Below are positions 8,404-17,521 of a stretch of 20,409 bases of DNA, in pieces; position 1 is the first letter of the stretch; each line of letters starts with the position of its first letter. The notes under the pieces are model-generated. The model saw only the letters and a list, made by a program, of their open reading frames with translations, was not told the origin of the DNA and ran no database searches. The stretch lies in contig JBNJDJ010000033.1 in NCBI GenBank assembly GCA_051744845.1, forward strand, positions 1 to 20,409. The letters are read 5' to 3'. The position numbers were made by a program, and so were the translations under genes. Source of the DNA: JBNJDJ01 sp051744845 (GTDB lineage Bacteria > Bacillota > Clostridia > Peptostreptococcales > Acidaminobacteraceae).

Positions 8404-8834
8404 AATTTCCTTTCTAATTTTTTTCCTTTTATCTTAAAAACTCGTTCATTTATTTTTTTACCTAAAGATATATCAATCCAAATAGCTTCTTTAGGAATAA
8501 TCTCTTTAATTTTTTTAGCCCATTCAATAATAATTATTTTATCTGATGAAATATATTCTTCAAAACCTATTTCATAAAGTTCTTCAACTGAAAATATTCT
8601 ATAAACATCAAAATGGTATATATCCACCTCTCCATTATATTCATTTACTAAAGTGTAACTAGGTGAGTTAACATAACCATCAATACCTAAATTTTTACAT
8701 AAATATTTAGTAAATGTTGTTTTCCCTGCTCCTAGATCACCATCTAAACATAAGATATCTCCTAAAGAAATTATTTGAGATATTTTTTTAGCTAATTTTT
8801 TTGTTTCATTTTCATTTTTACAAATTACTTTCAT
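8400..8834 (-). CDS. tsaE: tRNA threonylcarbamoyladenosine biosynthesis ATPase TsaE
   Basis: Small P-loop ATPase (144 residues) that binds the TsaB-TsaD pair and drives turnover in t6A synthesis. Walker A is GDLGAGKTTFTK, followed by the family segments SPSYTLVNEY and HFDVYR and the late IIIEWAKK. The ATG at 8834 is preferred over an in-frame GTG at 8840 because the AAGAGG site would touch the GTG but is well spaced from the ATG. Starts 12 bases after the DUF1385 gene. Confidence 0.95.
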   Translation of the reverse strand: MKVICKNENETKKLAKKISQIISLGDILCLDGDLGAGKTTFTKYLCKNLGIDGYVNSPSYTLVNEYNGEVDIYHFDVYRIFSVEELYEIGFEEYISSDKIIIIEWAKKIKEIIPKEAIWIDISLGKKINERVFKIKGKKLERKL

Positions 8835-8846
8835 AAACACCTCTTG

Positions 8847-9581
8847 TTATTTATATTTAATAGAATTTTCTAAAGCTAACACAGCTGCTCTTAATTGTTG
8901 ATTATTAGGTTTTGAAGTTAATAAATATTTTTGGATAATACCGCTTAATAACACAATAGGTCTAAAAATTTTAAAATCATTTTCAAAAAGCTCATACCCT
9001 ATCATAAACCCTAAAATAAAAGCTATATCTGGACTTGGTATAAAAATATTTAAAAATAAAAAAACTGTAATAGTAAGCATTATTAATACACTGCCGCACT
9101 TTCTAGAAATTCTCGAAGCATTTCTTAACTTAACTATATTTAAATCTTTATTTTCTTTATAATAATTAATAACCATATGTTCTGCACCGTGATAATTCGA
9201 TATCGGTAATAATTTTATAATAAAAAAAATCAAAAATAATAAAAATATTAAAAAGAAATTTTCATTAGAATTAACTTTAGATACCATATTATCAGACATA
9301 AAAGAAAAAGACAAAATTATTATAGCTATATATATAAATGTTATTTTTAAAATAGATTTTGTATTTCTTTTAAATATAGAATAAATTAAACAAAATGCCC
9401 TTAAAAAAGGGATTTTGTTTAAAAAATTTATAATTTTTCCTTTATTTTTATCAGAAGATACCGGTGCACTTTTAATATAATATTGACCATCCTTATAAAT
9501 AACTTTTGAATATCCAACATTACTATGAATACTCACACCATTTAAAAATGCTCTTCCACCGTTAATCTTGATGTTTTCCAT
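8847..9581 (-). CDS. DUF1385 (YqhQ-like) membrane protein
   Basis: Membrane protein of unknown function, 244 residues from the chosen start. Family marks are GGRAFLNGV near the N-terminus (GGQAVIEGV in typical members), KIPFLRA (typically KIPFLRG), YHGAEHMVINYY, RxSRKCGS, and a late GYELFEN; the C-terminal PNNQQLRAAVLALE also fits. About four hydrophobic segments lie at roughly 85-105, 115-135, 165-185 and 187-200. It is shorter than YqhQ of Bacillus (about 318 residues) and diverged in the first motif (GVSIHS instead of GVMMRG). The start at 9581 lies 12 bases from a GGAG inside the preceding gene, and the genes overlap by 20 bases. The coding sequence contains a strong inverted repeat at 9386-9422. 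Confidence 0.8.
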   Translation of the reverse strand: MENIKINGGRAFLNGVSIHSNVGYSKVIYKDGQYYIKSAPVSSDKNKGKIINFLNKIPFLRAFCLIYSIFKRNTKSILKITFIYIAIIILSFSFMSDNMVSKVNSNENFFLIFLLFLIFFIIKLLPISNYHGAEHMVINYYKENKDLNIVKLRNASRISRKCGSVLIMLTITVFLFLNIFIPSPDIAFILGFMIGYELFENDFKIFRPIVLLSGIIQKYLLTSKPNNQQLRAAVLALENSIKYK

Positions 9582-10716
9582 TTTCAAGTATTTCTCCATC
9601 TACAATTGTATATTCAGCTTTTGCTTGAATATCTAAAGGTTCTTTATTCCAAATTACTAAATCAGCATCTTTACCTGAAGTAATAGAACCAAGAGATTCA
9701 TCAATTTTTAAAATCTCAGCTGGATAAATTGTAATAGCTTTTAAAGCTTCCATTTTATCCATACCACTTTTAACAGCTAGAGCCGCACATATATTTAGAT
9801 GCTGTATTGGTATTACAGGTGAGTCTGTCATAATAGCAACTTTTACCCCAGCTTTATTTAATACTCCAGGAGTTTTAAAAGTTTTATTTATTAATTCATA
9901 TTTTGATCTATGTCCAAAACTAGGTCCAACTATAGCTGGATAACCTTCTTTAGCTAACTCATCAGCAATTATATGTCCTTCAGTACAATGTTCTAAAGTT
10001 AAATCTAAATCAAACTCTTTTGCTACTCTAATAGCACTAAAAATATCATCAGCTCTGTGTGCATGAGCTTTTAATGGTATTTCTTTATTAATAACTGGTA
10101 AAAGTGCTTTTAATTTAAAATCGAATTTATCATCTTTACCATTTTGTATTTTAGTATTATATTCTAAAGCTTTATATAAAACTTCTCTTAAATGACTTAA
10201 TATAGCCATTCTAGTTTTAGGAGTTTTATCTTTTTCATTATATACTCTTTTAGGATTTTCTCCAAAAGCACATTTCATAGCTGATTGTGGATTTATAACC
10301 ATATCATCGATTCTATTTCCATAGGTTTTTAAAATTGCAAATTGTCCTCCAACTATATTTGCACTTCCTGGACCTGATGATACTGTTGTAACTCCACCTT
10401 CTACAGCTTCATCAAATGTTTTATCCCTTGGATTAATACCATCAATAGCTCTTAATTGAGGCATTATTGGATCAGATATTTCATTTCCATCTGAACCTTC
10501 AAAACCAATAGCATCTTCAAAAAGACCTAAATGACAATGAGCATCGATCAAGCCTGGAGTAATAACTTTCCCAGCCATATCATAAACATCATAAGACGCT
10601 TTTTTTTCAATAGATTTATCCACTTCTAATATCTTACCATTCCCAATTAATATACTACCTTTTTCTAAAGTTTTTCCATCCATAGTATAGATCTTAGCAT
10701 TTTTTAATAAAATCAT
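9562..10716 (-). CDS. Amidohydrolase family protein (imidazolonepropionase-like)
   Basis: Metal-dependent hydrolase of the amidohydrolase superfamily, 384 residues. The N-terminal beta-sandwich part (AKIYTMDG, IGNGKILEV) leads to GLIDAHCHLGL with metal ligands His60 and His62; further ligand-type residues are in HAHRADD, LEHCTEGH and the late TDSPVIP aspartate, and the C-terminal sandwich repeats in GSITSGKDADLVIW. No signal peptide, so cytoplasmic. The substrate cannot be read from the sequence: the closest general resemblance is to imidazolonepropionase-like and prolidase-like cytoplasmic members. An AGGAGG site is four bases from the ATG. It lies in the middle of the secA-tsaD operon, with no histidine-degradation neighbours. 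Confidence 0.85.
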   Translation of the reverse strand: MILLKNAKIYTMDGKTLEKGSILIGNGKILEVDKSIEKKASYDVYDMAGKVITPGLIDAHCHLGLFEDAIGFEGSDGNEISDPIMPQLRAIDGINPRDKTFDEAVEGGVTTVSSGPGSANIVGGQFAILKTYGNRIDDMVINPQSAMKCAFGENPKRVYNEKDKTPKTRMAILSHLREVLYKALEYNTKIQNGKDDKFDFKLKALLPVINKEIPLKAHAHRADDIFSAIRVAKEFDLDLTLEHCTEGHIIADELAKEGYPAIVGPSFGHRSKYELINKTFKTPGVLNKAGVKVAIMTDSPVIPIQHLNICAALAVKSGMDKMEALKAITIYPAEILKIDESLGSITSGKDADLVIWNKEPLDIQAKAEYTIVDGEILENGKHQD

Positions 10717-10735
10717 TTTTCCTCCTAAAAGACTT

Positions 10736-12901
10736 TTATATGTTTTTCATACTTAATTGGATTCTTTGTCTATCAATATCTACATCTATAATTTTAACAT
10801 CAACAATATCTCCGACTGATACAATATCTTGTGGATCATTAACATAAGAATCACTTAACTGTGAGATATGAACTAATCCATCTTGTTTTATCCCTATATC
10901 TACAAAACATCCAAAATTAACTACATTTCTAACTGTACCTTTTAAAACCATATCCTTTTTTAAATCTTCAATTGTTAATACTTCACTTTTAAAAACCGGT
11001 TTAGGCATTTCTTCTCTTGGATCTCTTCCAGGTTTTAAAAGTTCTTTTACTATATCTTTTAAAGTTGGTAGGCCAACATCTAATTTATCAGATAATTTTT
11101 TATATCCACCAAACTCTTTTATCTTTACATTAATTTTATCTAAATTTTTATTTTTAACATCATCTAAAGAATATTCAAGTAATTTTAACATTTTCTTTGT
11201 CGATTTATAACTTTCAGGATGTACTCCAGTATTATCCAATACATTTTTAGCTTTTCTTATTCTTAAAAAACCTGCACATTGTTTATATGTTTTAGGACCT
11301 AACCTACTTACTTCTTTGAGTTCACTTCTTTTAGTAAATTTAGAATTTTCTTGTCTAAATTTAACTATATTTTGACTAACAGAACTACTTATTCCAGAAA
11401 TATATTTTAAAAGAGTAGGTGAAGCGGTATTTAAATCTACCCCTACTTTATTTACACAGTCTTCAATTACTCCTTTTAATGCACCTCTTAGTTCTTTTTT
11501 ATTTAAGTCGTGTTGATATTGACCTACTCCTATACTCATAGGATCTATTTTAACTAGTTCAGCTAATGGATCTTGAAGCCTTCTTCCTATTGATATTGCT
11601 CCTCTAATAGATACATTAATATCTGGAAATTCTTTTTGAGCTACTTTTGAAGCCGAATATACTGATGCTCCATCTTCACTAACTATTGTATAATATATTT
11701 CTCTATCTAAATCTTTTATGATATTTCCTACAAGTAAAGCTGTTTCTCTTGAAGCTGTACCATTTCCTATTGGTATAATATCAATATTGTATTTATCAAT
11801 TAAATCTTTTAGCACTTTCTTAGATTTTTCTTTTTCATTTTGTGGTGGATTAGGATAAATAGTTGTATAATCTAGTAATTTCCCAAATTTATCTAATGCT
11901 ACTACTTTACAACCAGTCCTATAACTAGGATCAATAGCTAATACTTTCATACCTTCAACTGGTGGTATCATTAAAAGTGATTTTGTATTATTTGAAAAAA
12001 CTTCTATTGCATTTTTTTGTGCTTTTTCAGTAAGCCAACTGCGCATAGTTCTTTCAACAGATGGAAAAATCAATCTAGAAAAACTATCATCAATAGCTTC
12101 TTTAATTAAATCTGAAAAGATAGACTTTTTATCTGTAATAACTTTATTATATAAATAATCTAATATACTTTCTTCATCTACTAATATTTTTACTCTAATT
12201 ATTTTTTCATCTTCTGCTCTATCAATAGCTAATATTCTATGTTCAGGGATCTCTTTTAATTTTTGCTTATAATCATAATAAATTTTATAAACATCTTTTT
12301 CATCTTGTTCTTTATTTTTAACTTCTGTTTTTAAAACACCATATCTTCTAACAAATGATCTTATATATTTTCTATAATTAGGATCATCCGAAACTACTTC
12401 AGCTATTATGTCATTAGCTCCCTTTAATACATCTTCAACTGTATTTAAATCCTTTTGTTCATCTAAATACTTTTTAGCATACTTTTCAATATTACCTTCA
12501 AAAATATTTTGTTTTAAAATCAAATCACTTAAAGGCTTTAAACCTTTGTCAATTGCTTTACTAGCTCTTGTTTTTCTTTTCTTTTTATACGGTCTATATA
12601 AATCAGTTACTTGTTGTTTTGTTTTAGCATTAAGTATCTTCTTTTTTAGTTTAGGAGTCAACTTATCTTGGTCATCTATTTTTTTTATTACATTTTTCTT
12701 TTCTTCTTCTAAATTTCTTAAATACTCTAATCTATTATTTAATTTTCTTAAAATTACATCACTAAGCCCACCAGTCATTTCTTTTCTATATCTTGCTATA
12801 AAAGGTATTGTATTACCTTCATCAATTAATTTTATAGTACTTTTAACTTGAGACTTATCTATTTTTAACTCTTTACTCAATTGATTTATAATTTGTTTCA
12901 T
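10736..12901 (-). CDS. tex: RNA-binding transcriptional accessory protein Tex
   Basis: Conserved nucleic-acid binding protein (721 residues) linked in other bacteria to transcription and RNA handling; its exact role is unsettled. Domain order is that of the family: N-terminal helical part with FIARYRKEMTGGL (about 33-46) and DLYRPYKKKRKTRA; a YqgF/RNase H-like domain from about 315 (VLAIDPSYRTGCK, IGNGTASRET); a helix-hairpin-helix part from about 485 (NTASPTLLKYISG); and an S1 RNA-binding domain at about 649-720 that ends the protein. Length is slightly below that of enteric Tex because the tail after S1 is absent. AAAGGAG precedes the ATG. Sits 16 bases after prfB. Confidence 0.96.
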   Translation of the reverse strand: MKQIINQLSKELKIDKSQVKSTIKLIDEGNTIPFIARYRKEMTGGLSDVILRKLNNRLEYLRNLEEEKKNVIKKIDDQDKLTPKLKKKILNAKTKQQVTDLYRPYKKKRKTRASKAIDKGLKPLSDLILKQNIFEGNIEKYAKKYLDEQKDLNTVEDVLKGANDIIAEVVSDDPNYRKYIRSFVRRYGVLKTEVKNKEQDEKDVYKIYYDYKQKLKEIPEHRILAIDRAEDEKIIRVKILVDEESILDYLYNKVITDKKSIFSDLIKEAIDDSFSRLIFPSVERTMRSWLTEKAQKNAIEVFSNNTKSLLMIPPVEGMKVLAIDPSYRTGCKVVALDKFGKLLDYTTIYPNPPQNEKEKSKKVLKDLIDKYNIDIIPIGNGTASRETALLVGNIIKDLDREIYYTIVSEDGASVYSASKVAQKEFPDINVSIRGAISIGRRLQDPLAELVKIDPMSIGVGQYQHDLNKKELRGALKGVIEDCVNKVGVDLNTASPTLLKYISGISSSVSQNIVKFRQENSKFTKRSELKEVSRLGPKTYKQCAGFLRIRKAKNVLDNTGVHPESYKSTKKMLKLLEYSLDDVKNKNLDKINVKIKEFGGYKKLSDKLDVGLPTLKDIVKELLKPGRDPREEMPKPVFKSEVLTIEDLKKDMVLKGTVRNVVNFGCFVDIGIKQDGLVHISQLSDSYVNDPQDIVSVGDIVDVKIIDVDIDRQRIQLSMKNI

Positions 12902-12917
12902 TTATCTCCTTTCAATC

Positions 12918-14019
12918 TTAAGATTGTTTTAAATATTCATTTATAAATTCGTCAATTTCACCATCCATTACTTTATCTACATCACCTTTTTCAAAATTAG
13001 TTCTATGATCTTTGACCATTTGATAAGGGTGAAATACATATGATCTAATTTGACTACCCCAAGTTATTTGAGAATAATCTCCCATAAGATCTTCAATTTT
13101 TTCTTTTTGTTCTTGTTCTTTTAAACTTATTAATTTGGATTTTAACATATTCATAGCTAATTTTTTATTAGCTAGTTGAGACCTTTGATTTTGACATTGA
13201 ACTACAACTCCTGTAGGAATATGAGTTATTCTAACTGCAGAATCAGTTGTATTTACATGCTGACCTCCAGCTCCTGATGCTCTATAAGTATCTATCTTTA
13301 AATTGGATTGATCAATTTCAATATCAACTGTATCGTCAATTTCTGGCATTACATCAACTGAGGCAAATGAAGTATGTCTTTTACCAGATGAATCAAATGG
13401 TGAAATTCTTACTAAACGATGAACACCTTTTTCAGATTTTAAAAAACCTGTTACATTTTGACCTATTATTTTTATTTGTACAGATTTAACTCCACCTTGT
13501 CTATCTTTGATTAAATCTAAAATTTCAACATCAAAACCATTTTTTTCTGCCCATTTTGTATACATTTTCAAAAGCATTTCTGCCCATTCTTGTGCGTCTA
13601 GACCACCACTTCCTGAATTAATATCCAATATAGCATTTAAATGGTCATACTCTCCATCTAGTAAAACCTCTAATTTCATATTTTCAACTTCTTTTTTTAG
13701 TGATTTATATTGGTTTGATATTTCTTCATACATTTCATTGTTTGATTCATCCATAGCCATTTCACAATAAAAGTATAATTCATCTAAACTCTCTTTTATA
13801 CTGTTAAACTTATCAATTTTTCTTTTTATATTCTTAGACTTTTTAGAAACTTTTGTAGCCTTTTTATTATCATCCCAAAAGCCAGGTTTAATCATCTTTT
13901 TTTTAAGTTTTTCATACTTGTCTTTTAAACCTTCTAAGTCAAAGAGAACTCCGTATATCTTTAATATTTTTATCAATATTGTCTAATTTTTTATATATTT
14001 TTTTTATTTTTTTAGCCAT
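12918..14019 (-). CDS. prfB: Peptide chain release factor 2, made by programmed +1 frameshift
   Basis: Releases finished proteins at UGA and UAA stops. Read as complement(join(12918..13940,13942..14019)): 26 codons from the ATG at 14019 end in CTT TGA C, where the ribosome slips +1 (skipping T at 13941) and continues for 340 residues, giving 366 in all, the usual RF2 length. The slip site is the conserved CUUUGAC, with a Shine-Dalgarno-like CGGAGTT at the spacing seen in the Escherichia coli gene; low RF2 activity at the UGA favours slippage, so the gene regulates itself. The main frame holds the SGAGGQHVNTTDSAV motif with the catalytic GGQ, and an SPF tripeptide (in RISPFDSSG) as in RF2. An ATG in the downstream frame at 13976 is not the start. 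AGAAGG lies eight bases before 14019, within the end of secA, five bases upstream. Confidence 0.95.
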
Positions 14020-14024
14020 TTTAT

Positions 14025-16754
14025 CTACCTTCTTCCACAACAATGTTTATACTTTTTACCACTTCCACATGGACAAGGGTCATTTCTTCCAACCTTTTTA
14101 GAATCTCTTTCAAATGTCTTTTGTTTAGAAGATTCTTTTCCATTATTAGTACTTTCACTTAAAGTTTTATCTGAATCTTTTTTTATTGCATCTGATACTA
14201 CTGCTACTTTTTCTCTTTTAACATTTGTTTCAATTGATGCTCCATATAAGTATTTGATAGTGTCTTTTTGAATGTTTTCAATCATTTCATCAAACATATC
14301 GAAACCTTCTTTTTTATATGCAACAACTGGATCTTGTTGTCCTATTGCTCTAAGTCCAATACCTTGTTTTAATTGGTCCATTGCATCAATATGATCAACC
14401 CATTTATTATCTACTACTCTAATAAGTATTTGGCGTTCTAATTCACGCATTTTTTCAGATCCAAATTCTTCTTCTTTTTCTTTATATTTTTCTAAAGCTT
14501 TATCAAATATATCGTCAATAAGAATCTGTTTAGTTATATCAAAGTCATCTTTTTTTACTAATCCTCTTGGAAGACTAAGCGAGTGAAGATATAAATCTAA
14601 ATCTTCTAATCTCCAATCTTCAGGATATTCTGAACCAACTGTATGCATATTTACTGCTTTTTCAATAACTTTTCTTAACATATTTTGAATATGATTCTCT
14701 AAATTATCTCCTTTTAATACTTTATCTCTTTGTTCATAAATGATTTCTCTTTGTTTATTAATTACATCGTCATATTGTAATACATGCTTACGAATGCTAA
14801 AGTTTCTACTTTCGACTTTTTTCTGAGCTTTTTCAATTGAATTAGATAAAATAGAAGCTTCAATCGGTGTATCTTCATCCATTCCTAAATTTTGTACCAT
14901 TTTTTTAATTTTATCGCTTACAAATAATCTTAATAAATCATCTTCAAAAGAGATGAAAAATTGTGATGAACCTATATCTCCTTGTCTACCAGCTCTACCT
15001 CTTAACTGATTATCAATACGTCTAGACTCATGTCTTTCAGTCCCTATTATATGAAGACCGCCAGCATTAATTACTTCTTTCTTTTCTTTACTAAATCTAT
15101 CTTTATATTTTTTAAATATTTTTTTATAAACCTCTTTAGCATCTTTTATATCTTGGTCATCGTATTTTAAAGGAGAAGTTACTTTTGATAATATATAATC
15201 GTCATAACCTTCTTTTGCCATTTCTTTTTTAGCCATAAACTCAGGATTACCACCTAGAACAATATCCGTCCCACGTCCTGCCATATTAGTAGCAATAGTA
15301 ATAGAATTTAATCTCCCGGCTTGTGCAACTATTTCTGCTTCTCTTTCATGATGTTTTGCATTTAATACTTCGTGTTTAATTCCTTCTTTTTTCAAAAGTT
15401 TAGATATATATTCAGATATTTCTATAGTTATAGTTCCTACTAATACAGGTTGTCCTTTTTCATAACACTTTTTAATATCCTCTACAATTGCCCTAAATTT
15501 ACCTTTTAAAGAACTATAAATAACATCTTCTTTATCATCTCTAATTACCGGTTCATTAGTAGGTACAACTACTACATCCATACCATATATATGTTCAAAT
15601 TCTTCTTGTTCTGTTTTAGCAGTACCTGTCATTCCTGACAATTTATTATACATTCTAAAGAAATTCTGAACGGTGATAGTTGCCAAAGTCTGACTTTCTT
15701 TTCTTACATTTAGACCTTCTTTCGCTTCAATAGCTTGATGTAATCCATTTGAATATCTTCTACCTTCCATTAAACGTCCTGTAAATTCATCTACAATCAT
15801 TACTTGACCGTCTTTTACTACATAGTCACTATCTCTTTTCATAATGTTTCTAGCTTTTAATGCTTGATTTATATGATGATTAATTTCCATATTTTCAGGG
15901 TCACTTAAATTTTTAACACCAAAATATTTCTCAGCTTTTACAATTCCTGAATCATCAGTTAAAACAACAGATTTAGCTTTTTCATCAATTGTAAAATCTT
16001 TTTCTCTAACTAAGCCTTTTACAAACTGATCAGCTTTATGGTATAAATTAGTAGACTTTGATCCTGCTCCAGAAATTATTAAAGGAGTTCTAGCTTCATC
16101 TATTAAAGTAGAGTCTACCTCATCAATGATAGCAAAATTAAATCCTCTTTGTACTTTTTGTTCTTCATATACAACCATATTATCTCTAATATAATCAAAA
16201 CCAAATTCATTATTTGTTCCATAAGTAACATCAGAATTATAAGCTTTTTTTCTTTTAGATTTTTTCATACCACTTACTATACATCCAACTGATAAACCTA
16301 AGAATTCATAAACTTTTCCCATCCACTCTTTATCACGTTCAGCTAAGTAATCATTAACTGTTACAACATGTACACCTTTTTTAGTTAATGCATTTAAATA
16401 AACAGGCAATGTAGCAACTAAAGTTTTTCCTTCACCTGTTTTCATTTCAGCTATTCTTCCGTTGTGTAAAATTATTCCACCAATTAATTGAACATGATAG
16501 TGTTTCATATTTAATACTCTATCAGCGGCTTCTCTAACTACAGCATAAGCTTCTACTAATAAATCATCTAATGTTTCTCCATTATTTAATCTTTCTATAA
16601 ACTCTTTTGTTTTATTTTTAAGTTCCTTATCACTTAAAGTTTGCATTTTTTCATCTAATTTTTCAATATCATCTGCAATAGTAGAGATTCTTTTAATTTC
16701 TCTATCATTAAAACTACCAAAAACTTTACTCAAAACCTTTTTAAATATACTCAT
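14025..16754 (-). CDS. secA: Protein translocase ATPase SecA
   Basis: Motor that drives secretory proteins through SecYEG. The 909-residue protein has the full set of domains: MKTGEGKT Walker A at about 105-111, IIDEVDS Walker B, the preprotein-binding region, the second helicase half (TNMAGRGTDIVLGG, QLRGRAGRQGD), the helical scaffold (ILIRVVDNKWVDHIDAMDQL), and a C-terminal zinc-binding CPCGSGKKYKHCC tail. The ATG at 16754 is taken as start because AAAGGA lies five bases upstream; an in-frame TTG at 16772 has no such site. First gene of the operon, with prfB directly behind it as in many Firmicutes. A terminator-like hairpin ends eight bases before the binding site. Confidence 0.98.
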   Translation of the reverse strand: MSIFKKVLSKVFGSFNDREIKRISTIADDIEKLDEKMQTLSDKELKNKTKEFIERLNNGETLDDLLVEAYAVVREAADRVLNMKHYHVQLIGGIILHNGRIAEMKTGEGKTLVATLPVYLNALTKKGVHVVTVNDYLAERDKEWMGKVYEFLGLSVGCIVSGMKKSKRKKAYNSDVTYGTNNEFGFDYIRDNMVVYEEQKVQRGFNFAIIDEVDSTLIDEARTPLIISGAGSKSTNLYHKADQFVKGLVREKDFTIDEKAKSVVLTDDSGIVKAEKYFGVKNLSDPENMEINHHINQALKARNIMKRDSDYVVKDGQVMIVDEFTGRLMEGRRYSNGLHQAIEAKEGLNVRKESQTLATITVQNFFRMYNKLSGMTGTAKTEQEEFEHIYGMDVVVVPTNEPVIRDDKEDVIYSSLKGKFRAIVEDIKKCYEKGQPVLVGTITIEISEYISKLLKKEGIKHEVLNAKHHEREAEIVAQAGRLNSITIATNMAGRGTDIVLGGNPEFMAKKEMAKEGYDDYILSKVTSPLKYDDQDIKDAKEVYKKIFKKYKDRFSKEKKEVINAGGLHIIGTERHESRRIDNQLRGRAGRQGDIGSSQFFISFEDDLLRLFVSDKIKKMVQNLGMDEDTPIEASILSNSIEKAQKKVESRNFSIRKHVLQYDDVINKQREIIYEQRDKVLKGDNLENHIQNMLRKVIEKAVNMHTVGSEYPEDWRLEDLDLYLHSLSLPRGLVKKDDFDITKQILIDDIFDKALEKYKEKEEEFGSEKMRELERQILIRVVDNKWVDHIDAMDQLKQGIGLRAIGQQDPVVAYKKEGFDMFDEMIENIQKDTIKYLYGASIETNVKREKVAVVSDAIKKDSDKTLSESTNNGKESSKQKTFERDSKKVGRNDPCPCGSGKKYKHCCGRR

Positions 16755-16773
16755 TTCATTCCTTTCTTTCAAC

Positions 16774-16799
16774 TAAAAAATGCTAGATACCTAGCATTT
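16774..16799 (-). terminator. Terminator-like hairpin directly before secA
   Basis: A perfect nine-pair stem, AAATGCTAG (16799-16791) with CTAGCATTT (16786-16778), four-base loop, continues into six T in a row on the minus strand. It lies between the DUF5317 gene and secA and ends about 20 bases before the secA ATG. It could close the DUF5317 transcript or, if the secA promoter lies upstream, attenuate secA. Confidence 0.75.
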
Positions 16800-16828
16800 A
16801 ATTTATTCAAAACTTAAGCAGATACAAT

Positions 16829-17401
16829 TTAATTATAAGGAAACCTTAACATAGAACTTTTCCTTTGAAAATATACCTTCTTCATTTCATTTGAAACTAA
16901 AAATACAATACCTATTGTCATAACAATATCTCCTATACTTATAAAATCAAGTAAAGGGTAAAAGTCAGGCAATTTAATTATTTTGCCTAAAAAGTGTGTA
17001 CTTGTATTTAAATTATCTATTAATTTAAAAGTGATTATTTTACCACTTTCAATACCTGTAATTAATTTATCAGATGCTGCGTTTTTTATAATTGGCATTT
17101 TAAAATTATTCAATGCATAGCCTAATAAATTTAAGATTCCTCCAAACATAATTATTAAACTACCACTAATTTTATAATTAATTAATAAAACTATTAAAAT
17201 TAATAAATTTCCTGTAATTAAAAAATATTTATAACTTAAAAAATCAATTTTAAGTATATTTAAGATCATAGGGGTGTACTGAATAAAAAAACCTAATAAA
17301 ATTAAATACCATCCATTAAAATTTAAATCAAATAAGTTTGAAATTCTACCATTTCTAATAATTCCTATAATTAATCCTAAAATTATACCCTCTATAAACA
17401 T
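16829..17401 (-). CDS. DUF5317 membrane protein
   Basis: Small integral membrane protein of unknown function (190 residues). Hydrophobic segments lie at about 1-14, 29-48, 58-76, 80-98 and 150-168; a basic tail follows. The opening MFIEGIILGLIIGIIRNGR followed by SNL and FNGWYLILLGFFIQ matches the pattern I recall for DUF5317 proteins of clostridia, as does the PDFYPLLDFISIGDIVM segment near the end. AAAGGAG lies seven bases before the ATG, and a TATAAT (17436-17431) upstream suggests its own promoter. It lies between hpf and secA with a terminator on each side, so it appears to be a single-gene unit. Confidence 0.75.
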   Translation of the reverse strand: MFIEGIILGLIIGIIRNGRISNLFDLNFNGWYLILLGFFIQYTPMILNILKIDFLSYKYFLITGNLLILIVLLINYKISGSLIIMFGGILNLLGYALNNFKMPIIKNAASDKLITGIESGKIITFKLIDNLNTSTHFLGKIIKLPDFYPLLDFISIGDIVMTIGIVFLVSNEMKKVYFQRKSSMLRFPYN

Positions 17402-17430
17402 TACACGTCTCCTTTAATCACCTTATATTT

Positions 17431-17460
17431 ATTATACATTATTTGAGAAATTTTTTAAAG
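17431..17460 (-). promoter_or_regulatory. Probable promoter of the DUF5317 gene
   Basis: Perfect TATAAT (17436-17431) with a TTTAAA 17 bases further upstream as a poor -35 box. It falls between the hpf terminator and the gene, 30 bases before the ATG. Confidence 0.5.
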
Positions 17461-17483
17461 GTACTTTAAATATAAATTATTAT

Positions 17484-17516
17484 TTTTATTAAAAAAAGGC
17501 TACACTTAAGTAGCCT
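17484..17516 (-). terminator. Rho-independent terminator after hpf
   Basis: AGGCTAC (17516-17510) pairs with GTAGCCT (17503-17497) around a six-base loop, followed on the minus strand by a T run. It begins six bases after the hpf stop. Confidence 0.88.
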
Positions 17517-17521
17517 ATATT

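Noticed and set aside
12408..12851. Plus-strand hydrophobic open frame opposite tex
   Set aside because: Antisense of the lysine-rich N-terminus of Tex; its phenylalanine/leucine content is a by-product of AAA and GAA codons on the other strand.
13247..13770. Plus-strand open frames opposite prfB, and a similar one at 17755-17970 opposite hpf
   Set aside because: Shadows of well-identified genes, without start signals.
13941..13976. prfB starting at the ATG at 13976
   Set aside because: The 12 residues it would add are out of frame with the conserved RF2 start, and the CTTTGAC frameshift site with the ATG and binding site at 14019 explains the gene better.
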